This document shows positions 1 through 8,659 of a DNA stretch of 60,472 nucleotides, piece after piece (the first letter of the stretch is position 1; every line of letters begins with the position of its first letter). The notes beneath the pieces are model-generated. The model had not been told where the DNA came from. It did no database searches and saw only the letters and a list, made by a program, of their open reading frames with translations. This DNA is from Myxococcales bacterium (lineage in GTDB: Bacteria > Myxococcota > Myxococcia > Myxococcales > JAKAPL01), in NCBI GenBank assembly GCA_021807105.1, contig JAKAPL010000015.1, forward strand, positions 1-60,472, written 5' to 3'. Position numbers and translations under genes: made by a program.

Positions 1-2
1 AG

Positions 3-2486
3 GGTCTCGGCGGGCGCCTCATGGCGACCGGCGGCCCCCTCCCGGTCGGCCTGCAGCCCACGCCGGCGCCCGATCCGACGACCGGACTCGTCGAGTGCCA
101 GTGGCCGGTCAGCTTCACCGTGACCACCCAGGCGAGCTGGACGAGCGGCGTCTACCTGCTCCAGCTCATCCGCGACGACGGCCCGCAGATCTACGCCGTC
201 TTCGTCGTGCGCGCCGACGAGCGGAGGGGCGTCGGAGTCTTCCAGTCGTCGGTCACTACTAGTGAGGCGTACAACTTCTGGGGCGGCGAGAGTCTCTACG
301 GCGATTCGATCGGTCTCCCGGGCGGCCGCGCGAAGCGCGTCTCGTTCAACCGCCCCTATGATCAGGGGGGAGGGGCCGGGCAGTTCAGCTGGTTCGAGCA
401 GAGCTTCGTCCTCTGGGCGGAGTCGCGCGGCTACGACCTCACCTACCTGACCGACGTGGACGTCGACCAGAACCCCCGTCTCCTGACCGGGCAGAATCTC
501 TTCCTTTCGGTGGGCCACGACGAGTACTGGTCGCGCAACCAGCGCGACGCGTTGCAGGCCGCGCTCGCCTCGGGCACCTCGGCCGCCTTCTTCTCCGCCA
601 ACGACGTCTTTCGGCAGATCCGGCTGGAGCCCTCGCCGCTCACCGGCGCCGCCGCGCGGACCGAGACCTGCTACAAGGATCTCGCGTCTTCGGAAGACCC
701 GCTCGCGGCGACCGATCTCATCACCGTCGACTGGCGCGCCCCGCCGCTCGACGAGCCCGAGAACGCGCTCATCGGGATCATGTACGGGCCCTGGGAGCTG
801 GCGAACTCGACCTGGATCGCGGCCGGGACCTCGTCCTGGGTGTACGCCGGGACGGGCATGAAAGACGGCGATTCCATCCCGCTCATCGTCGGCTACGAGG
901 CCGACCAGACGTTCCAGAACGGCCGGCAGCCCGCCGGCCTCCAGATCCTCGCGAGCGATCCGGCGATCGACCACACGGGCGGCCCCTCCTGGCACAACGC
1001 CTCGATCTATCCCGCCTCCGGCGGTGGATTCGTCTTCGCCGCCGGCACGATCGACTGGTCCTGGGGCCTGGCGCTCTCGGGCTTCGCGGACGCGCGGGTG
1101 CAAAAGATGACCGGCAACATCCTCGGCCACGCGGGTCTCCTCCCGGTCTCCGCGGGCGATGACTTCGGCGCGAATGGATCCCCGCCCGCCGTCCTCAACC
1201 ACGTCGCCGCCCAGGTCGTCACCCTCGCGGGCCGCTCGAACCAGACGGGCTGGGTCGACGGCCCGGCGTCCACCGCCCTCTTCAATCGGCCCATCGGCAT
1301 CGCGGCGGACGCGGCGGGCAATCTCTACGTCGGTGACACGGGAAACCACGTGATCCGCGAGATCGCGGCGGGGAGCCACGCCGTCCGTACCATCGCCGGA
1401 GTCGGCAAGCCCGGCACCTGCGACGGCCCCGGGCCGCAGGTCGGTCTGTATCTCCCCGAGGGTCTCGCGGTAGGCGGCGACGGGGCCCTCTACGTCGCGG
1501 ACACGGGGAACAACCGGATCGTCCGGATGGTCCCCGGGAACCCCTGGGAGGTGACCACCTTCGCCGGCTCCCGCTCTGGCGATGCCGGCCGGGCGGACGG
1601 GAAGGGGACCTCGGCTCTCTTCTTCCTTCCCACGGGCATCGCGGCCGCCGGGAGTGCCCTCTATGTCACCGACACGGGGAACGACCGGATCTGCCGGATC
1701 GACGCCGACGGCACCGTGACGACCGTCGTCGGCGCGGCGGGGGAAGGGTGGCAGGACGGGCCTGGCGCGACCGCCCAGCTCTACCGGCCGACCGGGATCG
1801 CCGCCGGAGGCGGCGCGCTCTGGGTCGTGGACACGGGGAACCGGTACATCCGCGAGGTCGCCTTCGACGGCGCCTACACCGTCTCCAGGCTGGCGGGCAG
1901 CGGCGTCCCCGGCAGCGGCCAGGGGGGCTTCGCCGACGGGCCGGTCGCCAGCGCGTCCTTCATGCCCCTCTCGGGCATCGCCTACCTCGCGGGCTCGATC
2001 CTGGTCGCCGACAGCGGCAACGAGCGGATCCGCATCATCCAGGACGGGACCGTGGGGACATACGCGGGCAGCGGCGCGGTGGGGGGCGCGGACGGCAGCG
2101 GGGCGGCCGCGACGTTCAACCTGCCGGTCGGAATCGCCGCGCTGCCCGACGGGATGGTCGCGGTGGCGGACGAGGGCGACTCGACGGTACGGCTCGTGGA
2201 GGGGCCGGTCTGCAGCCAGCAGGTTGCCAGGGGTGGGAGCTGCACGGCGGCCCCGGCCCTGGCTTCGTTTCCAGCTCAAGCCCGGGTCCCGGCTCCGGTG
2301 ACGGTGCTGGCTCTGCCGCCCTCCGCGCCCGTGGATGGCGGGGCGGCCGCGTTGCCGGGCCCATTGGGCAGCCGGTCGATCTCGTGCGAGAGCGGCGGGG
2401 CGGATCCACCGGGCGCCCCCGCGCTCCTCGCGCTCATGGGGATCGCGCCCTTCGTCCCGTGGCGGCGGCGGTCGCGGGCGACGTGA
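3..2486 (+). CDS. Secreted DMF-amidase-like/NHL-repeat protein with C-terminal sorting tail (5' end outside window)
   Basis: The reading frame is open from the left edge, so the N-terminus is missing; by comparison with the paralogue immediately downstream about 97 residues lie outside. The first 370 residues match the C-terminal domain of the N,N-dimethylformamidase large-subunit family, including the motif GHDEYWSRNQRDAL. About six NHL-type repeats (YVADTGNNRI, YVTDTGNDRI and similar) follow and should form a beta-propeller. The last 25 residues are a Cys (ISCESGG), a hydrophobic stretch and an Arg cluster (WRRRSR), resembling a MYXO-CTERM surface-sorting signal. A hydrolase role is only inferred from the family; many such proteins are extracellular and uncharacterised. 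The downstream copy ends in PKD domains instead. Confidence 0.8.
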   Translation, partial: GLGGRLMATGGPLPVGLQPTPAPDPTTGLVECQWPVSFTVTTQASWTSGVYLLQLIRDDGPQIYAVFVVRADERRGVGVFQSSVTTSEAYNFWGGESLYGDSIGLPGGRAKRVSFNRPYDQGGGAGQFSWFEQSFVLWAESRGYDLTYLTDVDVDQNPRLLTGQNLFLSVGHDEYWSRNQRDALQAALASGTSAAFFSANDVFRQIRLEPSPLTGAAARTETCYKDLASSEDPLAATDLITVDWRAPPLDEPENALIGIMYGPWELANSTWIAAGTSSWVYAGTGMKDGDSIPLIVGYEADQTFQNGRQPAGLQILASDPAIDHTGGPSWHNASIYPASGGGFVFAAGTIDWSWGLALSGFADARVQKMTGNILGHAGLLPVSAGDDFGANGSPPAVLNHVAAQVVTLAGRSNQTGWVDGPASTALFNRPIGIAADAAGNLYVGDTGNHVIREIAAGSHAVRTIAGVGKPGTCDGPGPQVGLYLPEGLAVGGDGALYVADTGNNRIVRMVPGNPWEVTTFAGSRSGDAGRADGKGTSALFFLPTGIAAAGSALYVTDTGNDRICRIDADGTVTTVVGAAGEGWQDGPGATAQLYRPTGIAAGGGALWVVDTGNRYIREVAFDGAYTVSRLAGSGVPGSGQGGFADGPVASASFMPLSGIAYLAGSILVADSGNERIRIIQDGTVGTYAGSGAVGGADGSGAAATFNLPVGIAALPDGMVAVADEGDSTVRLVEGPVCSQQVARGGSCTAAPALASFPAQARVPAPVTVLALPPSAPVDGGAAALPGPLGSRSISCESGGADPPGAPALLALMGIAPFVPWRRRSRAT

Positions 2487-2545
2487 CGAAGCTCTGGATG
2501 ACCGAAATTGGGCGATGACGTTGGAGAGCGTCCGGAGGACGAGCG

Positions 2546-5500
2546 ATGCGCAAGGGGATCGAGGGAGGGGTGGTGGTCGCCGGTCTCGTGCTGATCGCGA
2601 CCGGAATCGCGGGACGATGGGTCACCGGGACGACGGGCAACCCGATCTCCATCGAGAACGGGCAGCCCGGCACGTCGGCGTGGCAACTCTCGTGGGAGGC
2701 GGCGCCGGGTGTCCTCGAAGCGTACGCCGGCGAGGTCAGCGTGGAGCGCGGCGGGACGGTCGACATCCACGCCCGCGCCGACGCCCCGCACACGGTGACC
2801 TGGCAGCTCTTCCGGATGGGCTACTACCAGGGACTCGGCGGCCGCCTCATGGCGACCGGCGGCCCGGTCCCGGTCGGCCCACAGCCGACCCCCAGCGCCG
2901 ATCCGACGACCGGCCTCGTCGAATGCGAGTGGCCGGTCAGCTTCACCGTGACCACCCAGGCGAGTTGGACGAGCGGGGTCTACCAACTCCTGCTCGACCG
3001 CGACGACGGCCCGCAGGCGTACGCCATCTTCGTGGTGCGCGCGGACGAGCGCAAAGGCGTCGGGGTCTTCCAGTCCTCGGTCACGACCTACCAGGCCTAC
3101 AACCTCTGGGGTGGGGAGAGCCTCTATGGCGACTCGATCGGCCTTCCGGGGGGACACGCCACGCGGGTCTCATTCAACCGGCCCTACGCCGAGGGCGCCG
3201 GCTCGGGCGAGTTCGGCTGGTTCGAGCAGAGCTTCGTCCTCTGGGCGGAGTCGCGCGGCTACGACCTCACCTACCTGACGGACGTCGACGTGGATCAGGA
3301 CCCGCAGCTCCTGACCGGCCAGAAGCTCTTCCTCTCCGTGGGCCACGACGAGTACTGGTCGCGCAACCAGCGCGACGCGCTCTCCTCGGCGCTCGCCTCC
3401 GGCGTCTCCGCCGCCTTCTTCAGCGCCAACAGCGTCTACTGGCAGATCCGGCTCGAGCCCTCGCCGATCACCGGCGCCGCCGCGCGGACCGAGACCTGTT
3501 ACAAGGACCAGGCGCAGGCCTCCGATCCGCTGGCCGGGACGAACCTCGTCACCGTCAACTGGCGGGACCCTCTCCTCCAGCAGCCGGAGAACGGGCTCAT
3601 CGGGATCATGTATGAGCCCTGGGAGCTGTCGAACTCCGACTGGGTCGCGACCGGGACCTCCTCCTGGGTCTACTCGGGGACCGGCATGAAGGACGGCGAC
3701 ACGATCCCGCTCATCGTCGGCTACGAGGCCGATCGGACGTTCGCGAACGGATTCCAACCCGCGGGGCTCCAGCTCCTCGCGAGCGACCCGGCTCTCGACC
3801 ACACCGGCGCCCCATCCTGGCACGACGCCTCGGTCTACCCGACCTCCGCCGGCGGCTTCGTCTTCGCGGGCGGTACGGTCGACTGGCCCTGGGGCCTCTC
3901 GCTCCCGGGCTTCGACGATGTCCGGGTGCAGAAGATGACCGACAACGTCCTCCAGCACGCGGGCCTCGTCCCAGCCACCAGCGGGGACACGTTCGGCGCG
4001 GGCACGTCGCCGCCCTCCGACTTAAGCCACTCCGCCGCGGCGGTCACGACGATCGCGGGGGCCTCCTTCCAGACGGGCTGGGTCGACGGGGCGCCCGGCG
4101 CGGCCCGCTTCGACCGGCCCGTGGGCATCGCCGCCGATTCCGCCGGCAACCTCTACGTCGGCGACACGGGAAACCACCTGGTCCGGGTCATCGCCGCGGG
4201 CAGCCGCGCGGTCCGCACGATCGCGGGCGTCGGCCAGCCGGGGACCTCCGACGGCCCTGGCCTCACGGCGGGGCTCTACCTCCCCGAGGGGCTCGCCATG
4301 GGTGCGGACGGCGCCCTGTACGTCGCCGACACCGGCAACAACCGAATCGTTCGCATCGCGACGGCGAGCCCGTACGCGCTCACCACGTTCGCCGGCTCGC
4401 CGTCGGGCAACCCCGGCCGGGCCGATGGCGCCGGCACCGCCGCGCTCTTCTTCCTGCCCACGGGTGTCGCGGCCGTCGGATCCACGCTCTACGTGACCGA
4501 CACCGGCAACGACCGCGTCTGCCGGATCGACGCGGACGGCACCGTGACGACCGTCGTCGGCGCCGCCGGGGAGGGCTACCAGGATGGGCCCGGCTCGACC
4601 GCCCAGCTCTACCGGCCGACCGGCATCGCGGCCGGCGACGGCGCGCTCTGGGTCGTGGACACCGGCGACCGGTACCTGCGCGAGGTCGCGCTCGACGGCA
4701 GCTACACCGTCTCGACGTTCGCGGGCGCGGGCATCCCCGGCAGCGGCCAGGGAGGCTTCGCCGACGGCCCCGCGGGCAGCGCCCTCTTCATGCCCCTCTC
4801 GGGAATCGCCGACGCCGCGGGATCGATCCTCGTCGCGGACACCGGCAACGAGCGGATCCGGATCGTCCAGGGCGGGAACGTCGGGACCTACGCGGGCACC
4901 GGCGCCGCGGGCGGCGCGGACGGGAGCGGCGCGACCGCGACGTTCAGCCTGCCGACCGGCGTGGCCGTCCTTCCCGACGGGACGATCGCGGTGGTCGACG
5001 AGGGCGACTCGACCGTGCGGATCCTCTCGGGCGAGGCCAGCGGGACCGGCGCGTCCAGCTCCTCGGGCGGCTCGACCTCCGGCGGCAGCTCGTCCTCCTC
5101 CGGCAGCCCGTCGGGCGGATCGACATCGTCGGGTGGGAGCACGAGCGGCGGCGGAACCTTGGGCGGGCAGGGGCCGGTCGCGGTGATCGACGGCGGCCCG
5201 TTCGCCGGGGGGGTTCCCCTCGCCGTCTATCTCGACGCCACGACGAGCACCACCACGGACCCGAACGGCTGGATCCAGGCGTTCCACTGGGACCTCGGCG
5301 ATGGCACGACCTCCAGCGCCGGCTACCTGATCCACACCTACGCCGCGCCGGGGAGCTACCTCGTCACGCTCACCGCGACCGATGGCACGGGCACGACCTC
5401 GACGGCGACCCAGGCCGTGCAGGCCGATGGGAGCGGCGGCTCCGACGCGGGTGGCGGCTCGGCCATGAACCTCGTCGTGACCGCGAACCCCGGCCTCTCC

Positions 5501-5725
5501 GGCGCGGCGCCGTTCTGGGTGGAGCTCGACGCCTCCTCGTCCACGACGAGCGATCCGAACGACTGGATCACCGCGCTCACATGGACGACGAGCGATGGGG
5601 CGACGGCGAACCAGAGCTGGATCGACCACACCTTCCAGGCGCCAGGGAGCTACACGGCGACCGTCACCGCGACCGACGCCTACGGCGACGTGCAATCGAA
5701 GACGGTGACCGTCACGGCGCAGTAA
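2546..5725 (+). CDS. Secreted DMF-amidase-like/NHL-repeat protein with two PKD domains
   Basis: A 1059-residue protein starting at ATG behind the ribosome-binding sequence GGAGGA. An N-terminal hydrophobic segment (residues about 7-25) is a signal peptide or anchor. Residues about 40-100 look Ig-like, about 100-490 match the DMF-amidase large-subunit C-terminal domain (GHDEYWSRNQRDAL near 270), and about 505-835 hold six NHL repeats. A Ser/Gly-rich linker follows (about 840-885), then two PKD-like domains (YLIHTYAAPGSYLVTLTATD and a second copy). It is a close paralogue of the preceding gene, 59 bp upstream, from the amidase domain to the end of the propeller; only the C-termini differ. Likely a cell-surface or secreted enzyme or adhesin; the substrate is unknown. 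Confidence 0.85.
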   Translation: MRKGIEGGVVVAGLVLIATGIAGRWVTGTTGNPISIENGQPGTSAWQLSWEAAPGVLEAYAGEVSVERGGTVDIHARADAPHTVTWQLFRMGYYQGLGGRLMATGGPVPVGPQPTPSADPTTGLVECEWPVSFTVTTQASWTSGVYQLLLDRDDGPQAYAIFVVRADERKGVGVFQSSVTTYQAYNLWGGESLYGDSIGLPGGHATRVSFNRPYAEGAGSGEFGWFEQSFVLWAESRGYDLTYLTDVDVDQDPQLLTGQKLFLSVGHDEYWSRNQRDALSSALASGVSAAFFSANSVYWQIRLEPSPITGAAARTETCYKDQAQASDPLAGTNLVTVNWRDPLLQQPENGLIGIMYEPWELSNSDWVATGTSSWVYSGTGMKDGDTIPLIVGYEADRTFANGFQPAGLQLLASDPALDHTGAPSWHDASVYPTSAGGFVFAGGTVDWPWGLSLPGFDDVRVQKMTDNVLQHAGLVPATSGDTFGAGTSPPSDLSHSAAAVTTIAGASFQTGWVDGAPGAARFDRPVGIAADSAGNLYVGDTGNHLVRVIAAGSRAVRTIAGVGQPGTSDGPGLTAGLYLPEGLAMGADGALYVADTGNNRIVRIATASPYALTTFAGSPSGNPGRADGAGTAALFFLPTGVAAVGSTLYVTDTGNDRVCRIDADGTVTTVVGAAGEGYQDGPGSTAQLYRPTGIAAGDGALWVVDTGDRYLREVALDGSYTVSTFAGAGIPGSGQGGFADGPAGSALFMPLSGIADAAGSILVADTGNERIRIVQGGNVGTYAGTGAAGGADGSGATATFSLPTGVAVLPDGTIAVVDEGDSTVRILSGEASGTGASSSSGGSTSGGSSSSSGSPSGGSTSSGGSTSGGGTLGGQGPVAVIDGGPFAGGVPLAVYLDATTSTTTDPNGWIQAFHWDLGDGTTSSAGYLIHTYAAPGSYLVTLTATDGTGTTSTATQAVQADGSGGSDAGGGSAMNLVVTANPGLSGAAPFWVELDASSSTTSDPNDWITALTWTTSDGATANQSWIDHTFQAPGSYTATVTATDAYGDVQSKTVTVTAQ

Positions 5726-5771
5726 GGGGCCGGTGACCTTCGTCGATCATCGAGCGGCCGGCAGGCCGGGA

Positions 5772-6740
5772 TCAATGGCGACCGGTCGCGCCCCAGGGAC
5801 TCTTGCCGCGGAAGACGAGGCCCGCGTAGCTCACCGAGTTCGTGTAGTCGCCGGTCTCGCGGCCGCTCGTGTCGAAGGCGACGCGCTCGCCGCGCGCGCC
5901 GGGAGGCAGAAGCGCCATGAGGAGGCGGAGCCCCTCGCGACCGCAGATGTCGTCGTGGGTCGCGGTTAGGTGCGCGTCGAAGGCCGCGAGGTCGGCGGCG
6001 GCGAGGGCGAGGGTGGCCTCGTCGGCGTACTTCTGGAGGTTTTCCGCCACGTCCGTGGTGAAGGGGATGTAGTCGTAGTTCGGGCCGTAGTGGGTGAAGT
6101 CGCTGCTGATGACGACCACGTCCGACGGGCGCAGCGTCGCGGCGAGTCGGGCGGCGATCGCGCGGACCTCCCCCGAATCGCCGAGATCGCCCGCGACCAT
6201 CGGGACGATGGGGACGCCGGGGAGCGCGCGCGCGAGGAAGATGGCGACCATCTCCAGGCTGTGCTCGGGCGCGTGCGCGGCGGCGGGGCCGCCGAAGCCG
6301 GGGGCGCCCCGCAGGGCGCCGATCGCGTCGCGATCGATGGGGAGCGTCCCGGCGGGCGTCGCGTAGCCGGTCATCTCCGGCGGCGGCAGCGCGAGCCCAT
6401 GGTAGTACAGGTGGTGGGACGGGCCGACGAGGATGACGCGCCGGACGGGCCGGCCCCGGAGGACCCCGAGGGCGGTGCCGGCCGTCGCGCCGGAGAACTG
6501 GATGCCGGCGTGGGGACTCACGACGGCGAGGACCGGGTCACCGCCCTCGAGCGGCCGCGCGAGTCCGAGGTCGCGATCGAGGAGCGGCGTGAGCGCGGCG
6601 GGATCCCCGGGGTACCAGGAGCCCGCGAAGCGCGCGGGACGGAGGGTACCCGTGGGCGTCGCGGCTGCCGGAGGGGTGGCCTGGGCCTCACGGCGCGAGC
6701 AGGCCGCGAAGAGGAGGACCGCTGGAAGGAGGCGAAGCAC
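5772..6740 (-). CDS. MEMO-like (AmmeMemoRadiSam system protein B family) lipoprotein
   Basis: About 322 residues. The core carries the MEMO/AmmB family signatures: RFAGSWYPG near the start, SPHAGIQFSG, a HSLE motif, SSDFTHYGPNYDY and a C-terminal YTNSVSYAGLVF. MEMO proteins are related to extradiol dioxygenases and bind metal through conserved His residues, several of which are visible. I chose the GTG at 6740 because the next residues (LRLLPAVLLFAAC) form a signal peptide with a lipobox; an ATG at 6785 in the same frame is the alternative. A lipoprotein form is odd because family members are usually cytosolic. No AmmeR or radical-SAM partner lies in the window. Function unknown. Confidence 0.75.
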   Translation of the reverse strand: MLRLLPAVLLFAACSRREAQATPPAAATPTGTLRPARFAGSWYPGDPAALTPLLDRDLGLARPLEGGDPVLAVVSPHAGIQFSGATAGTALGVLRGRPVRRVILVGPSHHLYYHGLALPPPEMTGYATPAGTLPIDRDAIGALRGAPGFGGPAAAHAPEHSLEMVAIFLARALPGVPIVPMVAGDLGDSGEVRAIAARLAATLRPSDVVVISSDFTHYGPNYDYIPFTTDVAENLQKYADEATLALAAADLAAFDAHLTATHDDICGREGLRLLMALLPPGARGERVAFDTSGRETGDYTNSVSYAGLVFRGKSPWGATGRH

Positions 6741-7153
6741 GGGCTCGGCGGTTTCTAAATAGCACGCAGGCGTGGTGACGGACATCCGGATTCGCGGCAG
6801 GAGCCGCTCCCGCTCCCTCCCGTTCCGCTCTCTCCGGAGCAGCGTAGCCGAGGCCCCGTGGCCGCCGTAAGTGTGGGTAGGCGCGCCGGTCGAGGCTGTA
6901 GGCGTGGCGGTGACTAGCGACCGCCACGCCGGTCGGGGGCAACCGGCGCCGCTGCTCGACGTACCGCCGCGCCAACAGGGGGCAACCGGCGCCCCTGCTC
7001 GATGGACCGCCGGCCCTGCCCGATCACGGCGCCCGAGACGCCATCCTGCCCGCCCGGCGCGCGAGAAAGGCAGCGACTCGAGGAGTCGCGACGAGTCGTG
7101 AGGGCAGCGCTTCCCCGCCGTCAGGCCGCCGGATAGACTGTCCGCCCCTCGTC
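6741..7153. other. Intergenic region with hairpins and a 43-bp direct repeat
   Basis: No convincing gene lies here. A perfect 11-bp stem with an 8-nt loop spans 6901-6930. A 26-bp sequence beginning GGGGGCAACCGGCGCC occurs at 6935-6960 and again, with two or three changes, at 6978-7003, a spacing of 43 bp. A second hairpin, GCGACTC/GAGTCGC, spans 7073-7089. The region lies between divergent genes, so it should hold both promoters. TAGACT at 7134-7139 is a plausible -10 box for the rightward gene, only 14 nt from its ATG. Confidence 0.55.
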
Positions 7154-8659
7154 ATGCGGCGCGTCCTCCAGCTCGCGGGCCTCCTGCCGCTCGCCCTGTC
7201 GGCGGTGGCTCACGCGGACGCTCCTTCGAACACGGTCGAGGTCGGAGGCTACTACCGGCTCCAGGCGCTCACCGACTTCCAGGGAGGCAACGGGCGGCTC
7301 GGCCTCTCGACGATCTACGGCCGGCTCCTGAACGAAGGGCCCTACGGCATCGTCGAGCTGCGCTACAACGCGATCGGCGACCCGAAGAGCGCGGACCCGT
7401 TTGCGCAGGTCACGTTCCGCGTCGAGGGCGCCTCGTTCCTCGGCACGGACGCCGGGCAGGGGTCGCTCTCGAACTACGCGATCACCAACTTCGGCGTCAA
7501 CGTGGGCAACATTCTGCTCGAGCACGTCACATGGCGGCTCGGGATCCTCTGGGTGGAGCCGAACGACCTCGACCTCTACGACATGTTCCTCGACGACGTG
7601 CTCTACGGCGTGGCCGGGGTCTCGGCCCACTATCAGGTCCCGCTGCTCGACCTCACCGTCGGCCTCGGCGACGCCGGCTGGTACCTCCACCCGCAGGCCT
7701 ACGACACGGTCTACACGGGCGGCGGATGGTTCCGCTTCCACCCCGACAAGCACTTCGAGATCGGCGGCGGTGGGCAGGCGGGCTTCGAGCCGTCGAGCCC
7801 GGGGAACGTGAACGCGCCCTACCAGACGCCGGGCGTGACCTACCTCCAGTACTACCAGCAGGACGCCGTCCAGAGCTTCTTCTCGAACCTTGGCACGACG
7901 CAAGGACCCATCGCGAGCACGCTCTTCCCGCACCCCTCGCCCCGTTCGTCGTCGAACTGGAAGGCGGTCGGCTACCTGGGCTTCGGCAAGCTCGGGCCGC
8001 TCAAGTGGAACAGCTTCTACGTCCACTACCTGAAGCAGCCGCCGCTCACGAGCTACACGGAGAACTACCAGGGCGCGCCCTACACCATCTACATCCACGA
8101 TCTGACCGACCAGGAGTATGAGCTCATGGCCGGAGACGAATCGCTCTGGACGATCGTTCCCCACAAGCTCGACCTCGCCCTCGACGGCCTCTACGGCGTC
8201 GAGCGCAACTACGCGAACGTGCAGATCGCCGGTTACGACAACTACACGTTCGTCTCCGGCGTCGCGCGCTTGCAGTACTATCTCACCCGCACGGTCCACC
8301 TGCTCGTGGAGACGAGCCTCGCCGAGGAGCACTCCCTGAACGGCAACCTCTTCCGCAACCACGTCGACTCGCCGTTCACGAGCAGCGGCGGGATCAACGA
8401 CCCGCTCGGGCTGGCCTACGGCGACGCCGCCTATCGCGACACCTGGCAGGGGAAGGGCGGCATCGTCTTCAACCCGAACGGCCCCGGCATCTACAACCGG
8501 CCCTCCCTGCGGCTCCTGTACGGCCTCCAGTGGTCGAGCGCCCAGGACGCCTTCCAGAGCGGCTACGTGAACTCGCTCAACCAGTACAACCAGTTCACGG
8601 GGGCGCTCGAACAGCACTGGCACTCGGTCGTCGGCGCCGACCTAGAGGGCTGGTTCTAG
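7154..8659 (+). CDS. Predicted outer-membrane beta-barrel protein
   Basis: A 501-residue protein with a clear signal peptide (MRRVLQLAGLLPLALSAVAHA). The mature part is rich in aromatic residues and in alternating polar/hydrophobic strands (VEVGGYYRLQAL, RFHPDKHFEIGGGGQAGFEP) and ends in Trp-Phe, as outer-membrane barrel proteins often do. I do not recognise a specific family; a porin-like or transport barrel is most likely. The next gene starts at the nucleotide after its stop codon, so the two are almost certainly co-transcribed. The next gene is a glucan-active enzyme, so a role in carbohydrate uptake or handling is possible but unproven. A -10-like TAGACT lies 14 nt before the ATG, which leaves little room for a leader. 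Confidence 0.7.
   Translation: MRRVLQLAGLLPLALSAVAHADAPSNTVEVGGYYRLQALTDFQGGNGRLGLSTIYGRLLNEGPYGIVELRYNAIGDPKSADPFAQVTFRVEGASFLGTDAGQGSLSNYAITNFGVNVGNILLEHVTWRLGILWVEPNDLDLYDMFLDDVLYGVAGVSAHYQVPLLDLTVGLGDAGWYLHPQAYDTVYTGGGWFRFHPDKHFEIGGGGQAGFEPSSPGNVNAPYQTPGVTYLQYYQQDAVQSFFSNLGTTQGPIASTLFPHPSPRSSSNWKAVGYLGFGKLGPLKWNSFYVHYLKQPPLTSYTENYQGAPYTIYIHDLTDQEYELMAGDESLWTIVPHKLDLALDGLYGVERNYANVQIAGYDNYTFVSGVARLQYYLTRTVHLLVETSLAEEHSLNGNLFRNHVDSPFTSSGGINDPLGLAYGDAAYRDTWQGKGGIVFNPNGPGIYNRPSLRLLYGLQWSSAQDAFQSGYVNSLNQYNQFTGALEQHWHSVVGADLEGWF

Noticed and set aside
1748..2518. Frameshift giving a different C-terminus to the first NHL protein
   Set aside because: The +2 frame is Arg/Gly low complexity, whereas the main frame ends in a recognisable sorting-type tail.
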